Assembly (NCBI RefSeq): GCF_003711515.1
Contig: NW_021167086.1
Span: forward strand, 2,084,289-2,148,288
Length of the DNA stretch: 64,000 nucleotides
From: Sodiomyces alkalinus F11
Taxonomy: Eukaryota > Ascomycota > Sordariomycetes > Glomerellales > Plectosphaerellaceae
Reading direction: 5' to 3'
The notes below the pieces were generated by a model. It was not told the origin of the DNA, did not search any database, and was given only the letters and a program-made list of their open reading frames with translations. The translations under genes and the position numbers were made by a program. How positions within the stretch are numbered: the stretch's first letter is position 1; every line of letters begins with the position of its first letter. Below are positions 1-10,741 of the stretch, piece after piece.

Positions 1-1295
1 TCGTGGTTAGAGTAGCGTTTAGCTTATCCTAAATAATAAATAGGTACTTCCCCCTAGGTTTATCGGCTACCTTAGCTAGTCGGACTACTCTATTAGCGAA
101 TACGCGTACGTAGGTTATAGCGGTTAACGATATCTTCTAGGGTATACTGTTCTTAATATAGCTTATTTTCGGCTTTTTCGCGCGGGAGTTAGAACCGTCT
201 TTTAAGGATATCCTTTTAATCCTTTAGCGTGGCTTTTTTTTTAATTCATTACGTGCATACAGCCCTAAAGCTATAGCGCGGCGCCTATCGCCCTAAAAGC
301 TAAAGGCTATCAGAAGCTAGGTACAGGAAAATAGCGTAGTAGTAGTAATAAATAAAGGAAATCCTCCGTAACAATCTGCCTAATAGACCTAATAGGTAAA
401 AAACCAAAGCAAAATAACTAGACCGTAGAATCCGAGGTTTGCACCCTATACTACTCCGCCGAAGCTATTTTAGTAGCTATAAGATAGGCCTGTAAGGCCT
501 ATATTCCTCTTTTAGTACCGAATAATAGCGGTAGAGATAGCGGTAGGCCTGTTAGGGCTTCCCGTAGTGCTCTTCGTTCGTTTTTATAAAAAGGGTAAGA
601 AAGAAGAAGGTGTGCTGTATCCTGTATAGAAGAGCCGGGACAGGAATAGCGGTCGTTAGCGTAGTTGTAGGCTCTTTTTTAGTGGGGTTTCAGGTATCCG
701 AAGCCGGTTTTTAACTATATAAAAGCCGATTTTACCCACCTAAGGCCTTATATTAGTAGTGGTTTTCGGGAGAAACGGAGGTTATCGCGGACTAGTCGCC
801 TATATAGGCGGCCTAATTGAACCGATTTACCTCTTTTTTCCTCCTCCTCTTCGTAATTCCATAGGGCTTTCTAGTCTTAAATAAGGGCTTTATTTACCCG
901 GCGTTTTAGGTGGCTAAGGGTAACTAAGCTAACGGATTTAGTAGCTTTTTCAGGGTTTAACGCCCCTTTAGCTATCTTATCCGCTAGTTCGTTCCCTTCT
1001 ATCCCTATATACGAGGGGCACTACCATACAGAAACCGACGTGCCTAGTTATTTAAGGCGTAAGATAAGGTCTTTAGCTTCTATAGCCCACTATAAGGTGC
1101 GCTAAAGCTTCTAAATAGCTGGCTAGGAATCACTAAAAATATAGCACTCTAGGGGCCTCGGCATCTACTCTAGGGTAGCGTAAAGAGCCTAGAGAATAGC
1201 GTATAATGTAGCGTCCGCGACTTCGGTAACGGCCCTTAGGTTAAAGTCTATAGCTTTATAGGGCCTTCCGGTATTAGTCCACTGTATTATAGCGG
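1..1295 (-). mobile_element. RIP-degraded LINE 3' part (RNase H and C-terminal Cys/His region)
   Basis: Read on the minus strand, about 930-1280 gives an RNase H domain of a fungal non-LTR retrotransposon: a VADATLYAIL stretch, FSDS, and WCPSYIGIEGNELADKIAK, the usual 'W.PSH.GI.GNE.AD..AK' block. Further left (about 500-720) is the C-terminal block typical of Tad/I-type ORF2, with a C-x(n)-HLLLSYPFYKNER pattern in which expected Cys and His codons have become Tyr. In-frame stops are TAG/TAA. The 5' part (endonuclease, reverse transcriptase) is missing; the frame stops at about 1295 where homology to the gypsy copy C begins, as expected of a 5'-truncated LINE insertion. The 3' end lies near or left of the window edge. 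Family is secure; clade is inferred. Confidence 0.75.
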
Positions 1296-1692
1296 TAATA
1301 GCGGATAGGGCGGTAGCGGGCGGTAGGGCGATAGCTGTAGGCGGCACGGCGGCGGGAGCGGGAGTAACTACGGGGGCGGGAGCGGTAATAGGGGTAAGGG
1401 CGATAACAGGAGTAGGAGCTTATAAAGGACCTATAACGCTTTAGCCTAATTTAGCCTAACTAAGAGTAACTTAAAAGTAACTATACGCTTCCTAAAACTA
1501 GCGGTGATTCTACGCGGATAGTTAGCACGGAAGTCGTGATACGAGAAGACGATATAAACTTATATTCTTATCGTCGGTATCCTTATTTATAGTATAAGCG
1601 GTATCCTATAGGGCGTTAGCGGCGTCGTAGGCGGTAGCGGGGAGCTATATCGCCTATTAGTTATAGTTACTATATACCTAATAAGGACTACC
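1296..1692 (+). mobile_element. Gypsy copy C, left segment (interrupted by element A)
   Basis: This stretch aligns, in reverse complement, to about 17850-18420 inside element B. It includes the GC-rich Pro/Ala-coding stretch (about 1310-1430) and the segment ending at GGACTACC. The matching sequence resumes at 10737 after the chromovirus. It carries almost none of the 15-bp repeats found in B (see 17957-18165). The rest of copy C should lie left of the LINE at 1-1295, outside the window. Confidence 0.8.
1688..1692. repeat. 5-bp target-site duplication of element A (left), CTACC
   Basis: CTACC directly precedes the 5' LTR and is repeated at 10737-10741 directly after the 3' LTR. The uninterrupted relative in element B (reverse complement of about 17845-17860) has a single GGACTACCTATA at this place, so the duplication is confirmed by an empty site. 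Confidence 0.95.
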
Positions 1693-2041
1693 TGTCAGGT
1701 GCCTGCGGTAGTGGTCATAATAGGCCCCTAGTATAAACCCAAAGGGGTCCAGGTATACCCGGTCTAAGACCCCTTAAGGCATAAACAAAGCAAGTTATCA
1801 TATAGTAAACAGAATAGTCCCTCGAAGCAAATAAGGCAGCCCTCGAGGAAGTAAATAAGTAGTCCTCGAGGAGTAGAGCGTAGCCTTAAGGAGCGAGGGA
1901 GCCTCCCTTTTCGAGGGGGAGGCCAGCGATTAATCTAACTCTTTAGCTACTCCTACACTTTCCTATCGTGATCTTGTTATAATCCTACCTGGTTCCTTAC
2001 TTAACCCTACCTTTTCACTCTTTACGACTACCTATTTAATA
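1693..2041 (+). repeat. 5' LTR of element A
   Basis: 349 bp, starting TGTCAGG and ending in TTAATA (an original ...ACA end with CA changed to TA). It aligns without gaps to 10388-10736. By eye about 40 positions differ and all but about three are transitions. This copy keeps more CpA than the 3' LTR, as expected if RIP hit the two unequally. Confidence 0.95.
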
Positions 2042-2099
2042 TTTTAATCGCTCTACCCTTAAGGGCGCGAAGACCGTTAAGGAGAGTCACTAAGATATC

Positions 2100-3560
2100 T
2101 AACTATTACGAAATAAATAATCCTACCTTCGATTTTAATAAGGCTACTAGTTAGTTTAAGCGATAGCTCCGTGATAGCGAGACCGCCTTTATAGAGGACG
2201 CCGATAAGGAACACGATAGGAACACGCCGGGAACTAACACGGCTCCTATTTCTACTAAGACACCGGTGCTTATTTCTGCCCCTGCACCCGCCCCTATTCC
2301 TGCACCTACCACTACTTCTATCACTAGCACTACCTCTACCACTACCTCTACCCCTATTACCGTCCCCGTTCCTTAAACCACGGTTATAACAGGACCCCCG
2401 TATAATCCTAACCTGCCCCCGTATACGAATATTAACCTAGCCACGCTAACGGAGGAATATCTAGACGAACGCGTTAAATGGATAAAGGCATAGAACCACC
2501 GTAAGCGTAAGCTCGCTTATCTTACTAAGCTTAAGGCAGATACTACTACTATCGTTACCGCCGCTATTAACTATACTATTAATCCTAACCCGGCCGATAT
2601 TACCTATTATTATATAGCCGAGCCTTAACGTTATATTATCGTAACCCTATTAGGATCCTAGTATATCCACGATATATCCACGACGTTATCCGTGCACGGG
2701 TCCGCTATATAGGCTAAGTTTAATTTTCCCCTACCTAAATAGGATAGTGTATCCTAGGCTAAGTATCGTATATTTATTTAGGAAATAAATTAACGGTTTA
2801 ACCTAGATTCTTAGTCTTTCCCCACGGACGCTACGAAGAACTACTTCGTTATATTATGCCTCCCCTATTACCTTAAGAAGCGCTAGTAGGCTAAACTACG
2901 ATATAAGTACGATAGCAATTCTAATAGGGTTAGCTAGGCCGCCCTATAAGCCTGGTTATCCTGTTAGGTCGACGATAACGATACCCGCCTATAAGAGGTA
3001 GCGGTATAGATCCAGAGCGAGTTTATCTTATCCTAGAGAGAGGGGGAGTCTTACGCTAAATTTTTATAACGGTGGGAAGCCCTGGAGTCGGAACTACCGG
3101 GCGAGCTCCCGGATTAGTAGAGGATTTAGATAGTGTTAACGAGGGTACTCCTACCTATCCGGGACCACGTAGTGTCTATAGGGGTTCCTAAGGACTACTA
3201 GGATCTAGCCCCGGCCTATTATAGGGCTAAGGCTTTAACCGTTAACGACGGACTAGCCGTTACTCGAGCGGACTTCTAGTCTAATACCTAATAACGTCGT
3301 TTCCGCTCGTATGCCTTAGGATAGAGTATCTAGACGGCTACCTACGGTTTTACTAGTATCCCCGCGTCTACTCCTATATCTACCGCTACGCCTACCCTAA
3401 CCTCTGCTCCTAGCTACCCTATACGCCCTAGACCGCTATTATACCTCGATTCTATCACTTACTATAACTATAACTAAAAGGGGCACTACGCTACTACGTA
3501 TCTTAGTCCTTATACCGAGCGGTCGCGCTCGAGTAATAGTAATCCGAATACCTAACTAGT
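2100..3560 (+). pseudogene. gag remnant of element A with RIP-altered CCHC zinc knuckle
   Basis: Open if TAA/TAG are read as Gln or Trp. A Ser/Pro/Thr-rich N-terminal stretch (about 2220-2380) is followed by a capsid-like region. A C-x2-C-x4-H-x4-C knuckle lies at 3460-3501: the three Cys positions now read Tyr (TAC/TAT) while His (3484-3486) remains, and a Gln is now TAA. TGC to TAC and CAA to TAA are the changes RIP makes. No working protein can be made. Limits are approximate. Confidence 0.8.
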
Positions 3561-3649
3561 ATCTATATCTCGCCCTATAGTCGGCCGTGTCACAGGCGAG
3601 GTACTCTAGGAACTATACCCGCCTCGGATTACCCCTACTACTATACTAA

Positions 3650-6600
3650 TAAAGGCACGCGTTTCCCTTCGCCGAGGTAGGGAATAGGTATAGATATCGG
3701 CTCTCCTTAACAGAGGCGCCGATATTAATATTTTAGATTAGTCCCTCCTAGGACCTAGTTAGGTTCTTAAGGGGTCCCCGGTTCCGGTGTCCTGGATTAT
3801 AGAAGGATAAACGAAGATAACTCTAGGATCTACCTATAGGATTATTATCATTACCGACTACTAAGGACGTAAGAGGGTATAACGCGCCGAGTTCTACGTT
3901 ATAAACCTTACGGGCGTAAAAATTATCCTAGGGAGGTTATAGCTTATAGCCGTTAACCCTAATATTAATTAGTAGTATAGCACGTGGACCTACCCCTTAA
4001 CCTACGTAGAGCTTAGTATGGTTATATCCCTAAGAGAGCTATATAGGGTAGTTAGATAAGCTAAGTCTATCCTTACTCTAACCTATATAGGTTCTAGGCG
4101 GGGCCTACGCGTCGGCTATATCGGCCTAGCAGAAAACCCTTTAGTAGGATATAGAGATAAATTCTTAGAAGCCGGGGCACCCGTTACCACGCTGCCGGAA
4201 TAGTATTAAGATTTCGCTAACGTTTTCAACGTCGAAGACGCCGGGAGGCTATTAACGTATTAGTAGTAGGATCACGCTATTAAGATCGAGGAAGGGAAAA
4301 AGCCGCTATACGGTCCTATCTATCCCCTCGCCGTATAAGAATTAGAGGTGCTATACTAGTATCTATAGGATACCGTTATAAAAGGGTGGATTAGACCGTT
4401 TACTAGTCCGGCCGGCGCGCCTATCCTATTCGTCCCTAAAAAGGGTAGTAAGCTACGCCTTTACGTGGATTATAGAGGGTTAAATAAGGTGATTATTAAG
4501 GACCGCACCCCTTTACCCCTTATATAGAAGATTTTAGACCGGCTATCGTTAGCGTAATACTATATTAAGCTGGATCTTAAGGATATATACTATCGGCTAC
4601 GTATACGAGCTAGTAATGAGTAGAAAATAGCGTTCCGGATAAAATACGGCCACTACGAGTATCTTATAGTACTATTCGGCCTTATAAACGCCCCCGCGAG
4701 CTTCTAACGCTATATTAATTAGGCGTTAACGGGTCTTATAAACACTATCTATATAGTCTACCTCGATAATATCCTTATTTATAGTAAGGACTTAGTTACC
4801 CACCGCGTGTATATCCGCGAGGTCCTTATAAGGCTTAGGTAGTAGTCCCTATATACTAACCCCGATAAGTGCGAGTTTAAGACTAGAGATATAGAATTCC
4901 TCGGTTTTATCTATAGTCTAAATAGGGTACGTATAGACCTATCCCGCATTAAGGCTATCCACGACTAGGAGCTTCCTAGTAGTGTTAAGAAGATATAAGT
5001 CTTCCTAGGCTTTACGGGTTTTTATAGGCGTTTTATTAAAAACTACTCTAAGGCGGCCGCCCCTATCACAGACTCTCTTAAAGGGGGCCTTACTAGGGGG
5101 TATACCGGGGTCCTTATGCTTTCCTAGTAGGCCTAGGCCGCGTTCAAGGAAATAAAGCTACTATTTTAGAAAGCGCTAGTTTTACGATATTTTAATCCTA
5201 CTCTGCCGATACGTATTAAGCTAGACGCTTCTGCTTTTATTATTAATACTATTATTAGTTAGCTTAAGGATAGGCTATAAAGACCTATCGCGTTTATATC
5301 CCGTAAGCTTTATAGCGCTAAGCTTAATTATAGCACGCCCGACTCCAAGCTTATAGCTATTATCGAGTCTTTTCGGACGTGGCGGTACTACGTGACTTAT
5401 AGTTAAAGCCCTATAGTGGTCCTAATAGACTATTTAAACCACCGCCACCTATTAGATAAGCCGAAGCTAAAGGGGTAGCATGCCCGTTAGCTTAAAGAAT
5501 TAGCACTATTTGATTTTAAGATCCGGTACCGCCCGGGAATATTAAATGCCGCGGATAGGTTATTAAGGAAGCCTTAATACACGCCCTATAATCGCGCCCT
5601 GGTTACTGACCGGGCTAAGGCGGTAGAGTCTTTTTCTAAGTATTTTATAGGCTATATCGGGAATTAGCGTGGTTCCAGTGCTACCCTAGTTTCTATCCCC
5701 GCTCTTAACTCCCCCTTACCGGAAAAGGTAATAAAGGTATAGGCGGATAATCCCTTTTCAGAGTCCTTTTCGAGACGTCTTATTTTAGGCTATATCGGGA
5801 ATTAGCGTGGTTCCCGTAATAGCCCCGGTTATAATTTTCCCGCTCCTCCTATCTTATTAAAGGTGGTCGAGACGTAAGCGGATAACCTTTTTTTAGAGCC
5901 TGCTCCTCCTACCTTAGTAGTTAAGACGTAAGCGGATAACCTTTCTTCGTCTATAGAGTTAATTTCGAAGCGTTTTACCTTAGGCCTATATAAGACCTAG
6001 TATAGCACCCGCGCTATTCCTACTCCTCCTACTTTACCGGAAAAGATAGTTAAGATATAAGCGGATAACTTTATCTCGGAACCTTTTTCGAGGTGTTTTA
6101 TTTTAGGCCTTATCGGGAACTAGCGTGGTTCCCGTACTACCCCTGATTCTAACTTCCCCGCTCTTAATTCCCCTACCCTATTAGAAGAGGTAGTAAAGGC
6201 GTAAGCGGATAACCCTTTTTATACTAAATAGCGTAAGGCCTACGGTAACGATACTATATACAGATACTAGTCTAGGAGTAATAGTATCCTTTGTTTTAAG
6301 AATCGCGTTTTTATACTAGACTACTCTAGCCTTCGTTAAAGGGTCCTATAGTGTTTCTATAATAGGCCCAGTATAGGGTATTATAGGGTTATACGAACTG
6401 TTAAGAGGATTTCGGATTTTTACTTTTAGGACTATCTCCTACGGGATATACGTTAATTTACACCTATTTACGGCGTATATTAACGTACTAAGCCGCAGCA
6501 CTATAGGCTATATAACGGGCTAGCGAGTCTTTTAGTGCCTTAGCGCCCCTTTATAGAGATATCTATTAACTTTATCATAGGCTTACCGCCGGTTTAAGGC

Positions 6601-7620
6601 GCGACTATAGATAGGAAATAAGACACGATCCTTATAATAGTATACCGCCTATTAAAGTACTTTATCTATATCTCTATAAGTAGTAGCCTAACGGTCGAGG
6701 GGCTTACTAAGTCTTTATAGTATTATGTTTTTCGTACTTTTAGCCTGCCTAACGGTATTATATTAGACTAAGGCTCGCTATTTATAAGCCGTTTTTAGAT
6801 AATATTATATCGATATTTAGGTATAACTAGGCGCTTATCTATAGCGTGGCACCCGTAAACTAACGGATAGACGGAGCGGTAGAATTAGAACCTTAAGTAT
6901 TATCTGCGTGTATTCTGCTTATAGAAATAGGATAACTAGGTTAACCGGTTACTATTAGCAGAGTTTACCTATAATATAGCGTGGCACTCTACGATACGTT
7001 ATACCCTATCCGATGCCCTAATAGGCTATAACCTAAGGGGGCCTAATAAGGTATAACTGCCTAGAGTAGGCGAGGTTCGCGCTACTAAAGCCGAGCACCG
7101 GGCGGAGCACCTTATAGCCTAGCGATATTCTATTTCGGATCTTATTAAAAGGGCCTAGGCTTCTTATAAACGGTACTATAATAATAGTCGTGCTTAGCGT
7201 GCCTTTAAGGTGGACGAGTACGTTTTACTATCCACGAAGAATATCCGGTAGAAAAGGCCCTCGAGGAAGCTTAGCGATAAGTTTATCGGCCCGTATAAGG
7301 TAACTAAGGTCGTCGGTATATATAGCCTAGCTTACTAGTTAGCACTGCCTAAAGATATAAGGATTTATAACGTCTTCTCGGTTTCTCTGCTAAAACTATA
7401 GAGGTCCCGTGATAGGTTATAGCCGGGGCTACTACCCGTAGTCGATATTAAGCTAGACTCGGATGAGTACGAGGTTAAGGCTATCCTGGCCTACCGATAT
7501 TAGGGTAAACGACGTTAATACCTAATTAAATAGATAGGATATAGCGATAAGGAGAATACCTAGGAACCGAAGAGGAATATCCCCGATAAACTCGTTAACG
7601 CCTACTTTAAGGCAAAACTA
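3650..7620 (+). pseudogene. pol remnant of element A (PR-RT-RH-INT-chromodomain)
   Basis: Domains in order: protease-like region with VILGRLW near 3930; reverse transcriptase about 4330-5060 with [13 protein letters not shown] and the catalytic box reading YLDN at 4759-4770 (YxDD with the second Asp changed GAT to AAT); RNase H about 5200-5580; integrase about 6440-7100 with INFIIGLPP and HP.TNG.TERQNQ; chromodomain at 7465 to about 7614 (EYEVKAIL, YLIK*IGY, ENT*EP), where conserved Trp codons are now TAG. Chromodomains of this type are thought to steer integration to methylated-histone chromatin. Dozens of TAA/TAG stops make it dead. Confidence 0.92.
7465..7614 (+). other. Chromodomain at the C-terminus of element A integrase
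   Basis: About 50 codons match the chromodomain pattern: EYEVKAILAYR, then KRR.YLIK.IGY, then ENT.EP, then an acidic/basic helix ending NAYFKAK. Two of the aromatic-cage or core Trp codons read TAG. It follows the integrase without a break, which marks the element as a chromovirus rather than a Ty3 element without this domain. Confidence 0.88.
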
Positions 7621-8416
7621 TTCGGGAACTATATAGGTCTATATACTAGTCCTATAAGGGACTTAATAGAGATAACGTGAGGTTATTATTACGTATTCTC
7701 CCCCCCCCTTTTTTTAGTGGACGGTATTTTTATAGCGAGACTTACTAGGAACTAAATAGGATTATACACTATTCCTATAGGGGACTAAATAGAGATAAGG
7801 GTCTATAAATCGGCTAGATTAAGCTAGTAAAACCCTTTAGTAGGACGTAGAGATAAATTCTTAGGCAGGGACCCCCTTTTAACCTAGACGGGGACTATAT
7901 AGGCACTATTACCTCGCCTCCTATTTTCTTCCTTTAGAGCGTTCTACTCTTAACCTTTATTCTCCCTTTTTTAAGCGTTCTGCTTCCGACCTCTATTCCT
8001 TTTCGGTTATAACGCCCTTAACCCCGTTCTTATTCTTTTAGTATAATAATTTATCGCCCTTAAAGTCTAATTTCCTTTACTATTCCTAATTAACCGTTAT
8101 AATAGAGACACGATTATATTATAATAGAAGCAGGGTTAGAACTATTAGGGTTATGATAGGAATACCCTATAGCTAGTTAAAAAAAAAAGGAAAAACCTAA
8201 CCTAAAGGCTAGTAAAAAGCCTAAAGAACAAATAACCGTTTCCTCTATATATACTATCCTATCACGCCCCTAAAAAAGCGTCCTTAAACCCTACTAACTG
8301 ATCGTCTAAAGGGGTAGGCTCCCGCCTAGCTACCTCGCCGTTTTTATCCTCTATATATACCTAGCTCTACCCCGCGGTAATAGCCGTTACCCCCTTTTAT
8401 CTACTACCCGCGGATA
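7621..8416 (+). other. Post-pol spacer of element A with short internal repeats
   Basis: No reading frame recognised. A C/T-rich run at 7700-7712. Two related segments, about 7640-7680 and 7765-7800, share a 'CCTATA.GGGACT.AATAGAGATAA' pattern. A stretch near 7825-7865 repeats pol sequence at about 4122-4166. Confidence 0.5.
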
Positions 8417-9540
8417 GTGTTAAAGGCCGAAGAGATAGAGGCGTCTTCGCCTTCTACTACTTCTTCTTCTTTTTCCCTAATAAAGGAGTCGAGGGCGTTA
8501 AAGCCTTTTTCCCCTTCTTCACTAATAAGGTCGGCACTATATTATTATCGGCGGGCACTTTATAAGGATCCGGGGAACCCTAAGAACCTTACGGCACGAA
8601 GCCTTAAGGTTACGCAGGGCTATTATTATTAAATATATCGTCGCTTATAAAGCTAACCCCCGCGGGGGCTAAGGTAGGCCCTAAGGGTATAGGCAGGTCT
8701 CCCTAAGCCTAGGCTAGGTTAAGAGCGGCTATTTACTCGAAAGTAGTAGCCGTCCGCCCCTAGGCTATAAGGTCGTGCTTATATAATATAAGGCCTTATT
8801 ATTTAATATTAAGGCGTTTCTGCTTAACGGCTAAACGCTACTACTATAGCCCGACGAATTACTTAAGGATCGACTCTATACTATTAAGCCTTTTATGGAT
8901 ATCTCCCGCCGTTTTCTAGCGGGTGTCGGTAACTTCCTTAGATTAACGCCGAGTAGCTATAGCTTCCTTAGTAGACGACTAGTTAACCTCTAGCGTTATT
9001 TAACCTAGAGCCTTTTTAAGAATAACCTAGTATCGAACTGCTATGGCCTAGTACTATAAAGGATTAGTAAGGGTATTATATAGGGTTAATAAAAGGATAT
9101 AGTAACACATATACGGCGACTCTCGTTTAAGCCACCTTTTTCGATAGCGATAACTAAAACCTTTTATAGCTACTCGGTACCGTTCTTACTAGTAATAGGG
9201 AGCTATTATATATATTAGAAACAGGCCTACGGAGTAGTCTACGAAGGGGAGGGCTATAGGGATTAAGTAATAATAAACAGGTATAAAAGGAAATAAAGAC
9301 GTATCGGAATAACGACGAAGATATATAACTTACCACGCGGTACTTACGGCTATTATACTTAGAGTAATAGTGGCACTTATTTGTCCGCCGACTATTATCG
9401 GTATAGCGGTATATTACGGCCTTAATAGTATACGTTTTTTTCTTAAAGTTAATCGCTACTAAGTTACCCATATAACGTATATAGGGGGCCCTTAAATCCC
9501 CGCTTATACCAATATCCACTACCCTTTAGCGTGGAGTAAC
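8417..9540 (+). pseudogene. Additional sense ORF remnant between pol and 3' LTR of element A
   Basis: Not a recognised family. An open piece (8417-8632) rich in Ser, Ala and Lys is followed, after a frame change, by a long stretch from about 8727 to 9430 in which the only stops are TAA/TAG, the pattern expected of a RIP-hit coding frame. Its reading includes FMDISRRFLAGVGNF and FKPPFSIAITKTF. About 370 codons in all. The sense orientation and place match the extra ORF seen in some gypsy elements, but no transmembrane or envelope signature is clear. An unrelated inserted sequence is the main alternative. The 121-codon minus-strand frame at 9154-9519 is judged a shadow. Confidence 0.45.
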
Positions 9541-10387
9541 CGACGGCGTAATAGTCGACGATAATATAGCCGTAGTAGGAGTAGGAGGCTCTGGCGTAGC
9601 TGGCTACGGGGCTGACTGCCTAGCGGACTACGAGGTTAATACCGTAGCCGTGGTCTTAAGCCGTTTAGAGGCCCGTGTTATACTTATAGGAGTAGCGGCG
9701 CGTTTATTATTATCGTCCTAGGAAGGTATAGTGACTACGTGTAGTTAGCTAGTATTATAGATTAGAGACGTTTAGAAGCACTTTTAAGACGGTAGTTATT
9801 TAATTAATAGAAGACTATAAGATATTAGTACGCGGTATCTTAGATTAGGGGAAAAGTTATAAAGAATAGTATAATCGGAAAATTAAGTATAGGAGAGAAA
9901 GAAAAGAATAAGAAGAAGGGAATAATAGTAGGTTACGAGATATCCCCTATAGCAGTTATATAGTATCTATTTTTAGTATAAAGAAGGAAGCTACGAGTTC
10001 GCGGAAAGAGTAACGTTAGACCCCACGTGATACTAGCTTAGGAGCCTTTATAGATAGATTAAAGGATAACCTAAGAGGATAAAGGGGTAAGTCTAAAAGG
10101 CTCTTAGGAGGGAACCACCCTAGAACCTATTAGGGTCTAGGCTAGGATATTAGCTTTAGTAGTTTAGTTAATAAAATGCACTCGGGTTAGGGCTATAGCC
10201 GAGGAAGGCTCCGTGTGGGAACTAGGCGGGACCCGTCGGGGTCCTGTTATAGAAGGCTCTAGTTCGGGGTATCGGGGAATTTAGAGATAGACTCGGAAAC
10301 TAGGTTACGGAGGGGGTTTCGGAGGAGCTAAGAGGCCGGCACGGATTAGGCGCTCCTAAGGATAGGAGTATCCGGGGGAGGTCGCTA
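9541..10387 (+). other. Element A 3' internal region, no gene recognised
   Basis: Noncoding as far as can be seen, purine-rich around 9850-9960 and 10150-10370. A GGGGGAGG run at about 10373-10380 lies seven bases upstream of the 3' LTR and could be the polypurine primer of plus-strand DNA synthesis; spacing is not ideal. Confidence 0.4.
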
Positions 10388-10736
10388 TATTAGGTGCCTA
10401 TAGTAGTGGTTATAATAGGCCCCTAGTATAAACCTATAGGGGTCTAGGTATGCTTAGTCTAAGACCCCTCGAGGTATAAATAAAGTAAGTTATTATATAG
10501 TAAATAGAATAGTCCCTCGAAGTAAATAAGGCAGCCCTTAAGGAAGTAAATAAGTAGTCCTTAAGGAGTAGAGCGTCGCCTTAAGGAGCAAGGGAGCCTC
10601 TCCTTTCGAGGGGGAGGCCAGCGATTAATCTAATTCTTTAGCTACCCCTATACTTTCCTATCGTGATCCTAGTATAATCCTATCTAGTTCCTTGCTTAAC
10701 CCTACCTTTTCACTCTTTGCGACTACCTATTTAACA
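10388..10736 (+). repeat. 3' LTR of element A
   Basis: 349 bp, beginning TATTAGG (TGTCAGG after RIP) and ending TTAACA, the unmutated CA end. Gap-free partner of 1693-2041. Confidence 0.95.
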
Positions 10737-10741
10737 CTACC
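10737..10741. repeat. 5-bp target-site duplication of element A (right), CTACC
   Basis: Matches 1688-1692 exactly; the target sequence of gypsy copy C resumes here. Confidence 0.95.

Larger units (their letters stand above)
1693..10736 (+). mobile_element. Element A: complete Ty3/gypsy chromovirus, RIP-inactivated
   Basis: A 9,044-bp LTR retrotransposon with two 349-bp LTRs, perfect 5-bp TSDs, and the order gag, protease, reverse transcriptase, RNase H, integrase, chromodomain. This order and the C-terminal chromodomain define chromoviruses (Metaviridae). All frames are broken by TAG/TAA. About 2.7 kb separates the chromodomain from the 3' LTR, far more than usual, and holds a further open stretch. 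The element inserted into gypsy copy C. Confidence 0.95.

Noticed and set aside
9154..9519. 121-codon minus-strand ORF in element A
   Set aside because: The plus strand has the RIP-type coding pattern here; composition is Tyr/Arg/Ser-biased as in other shadows.
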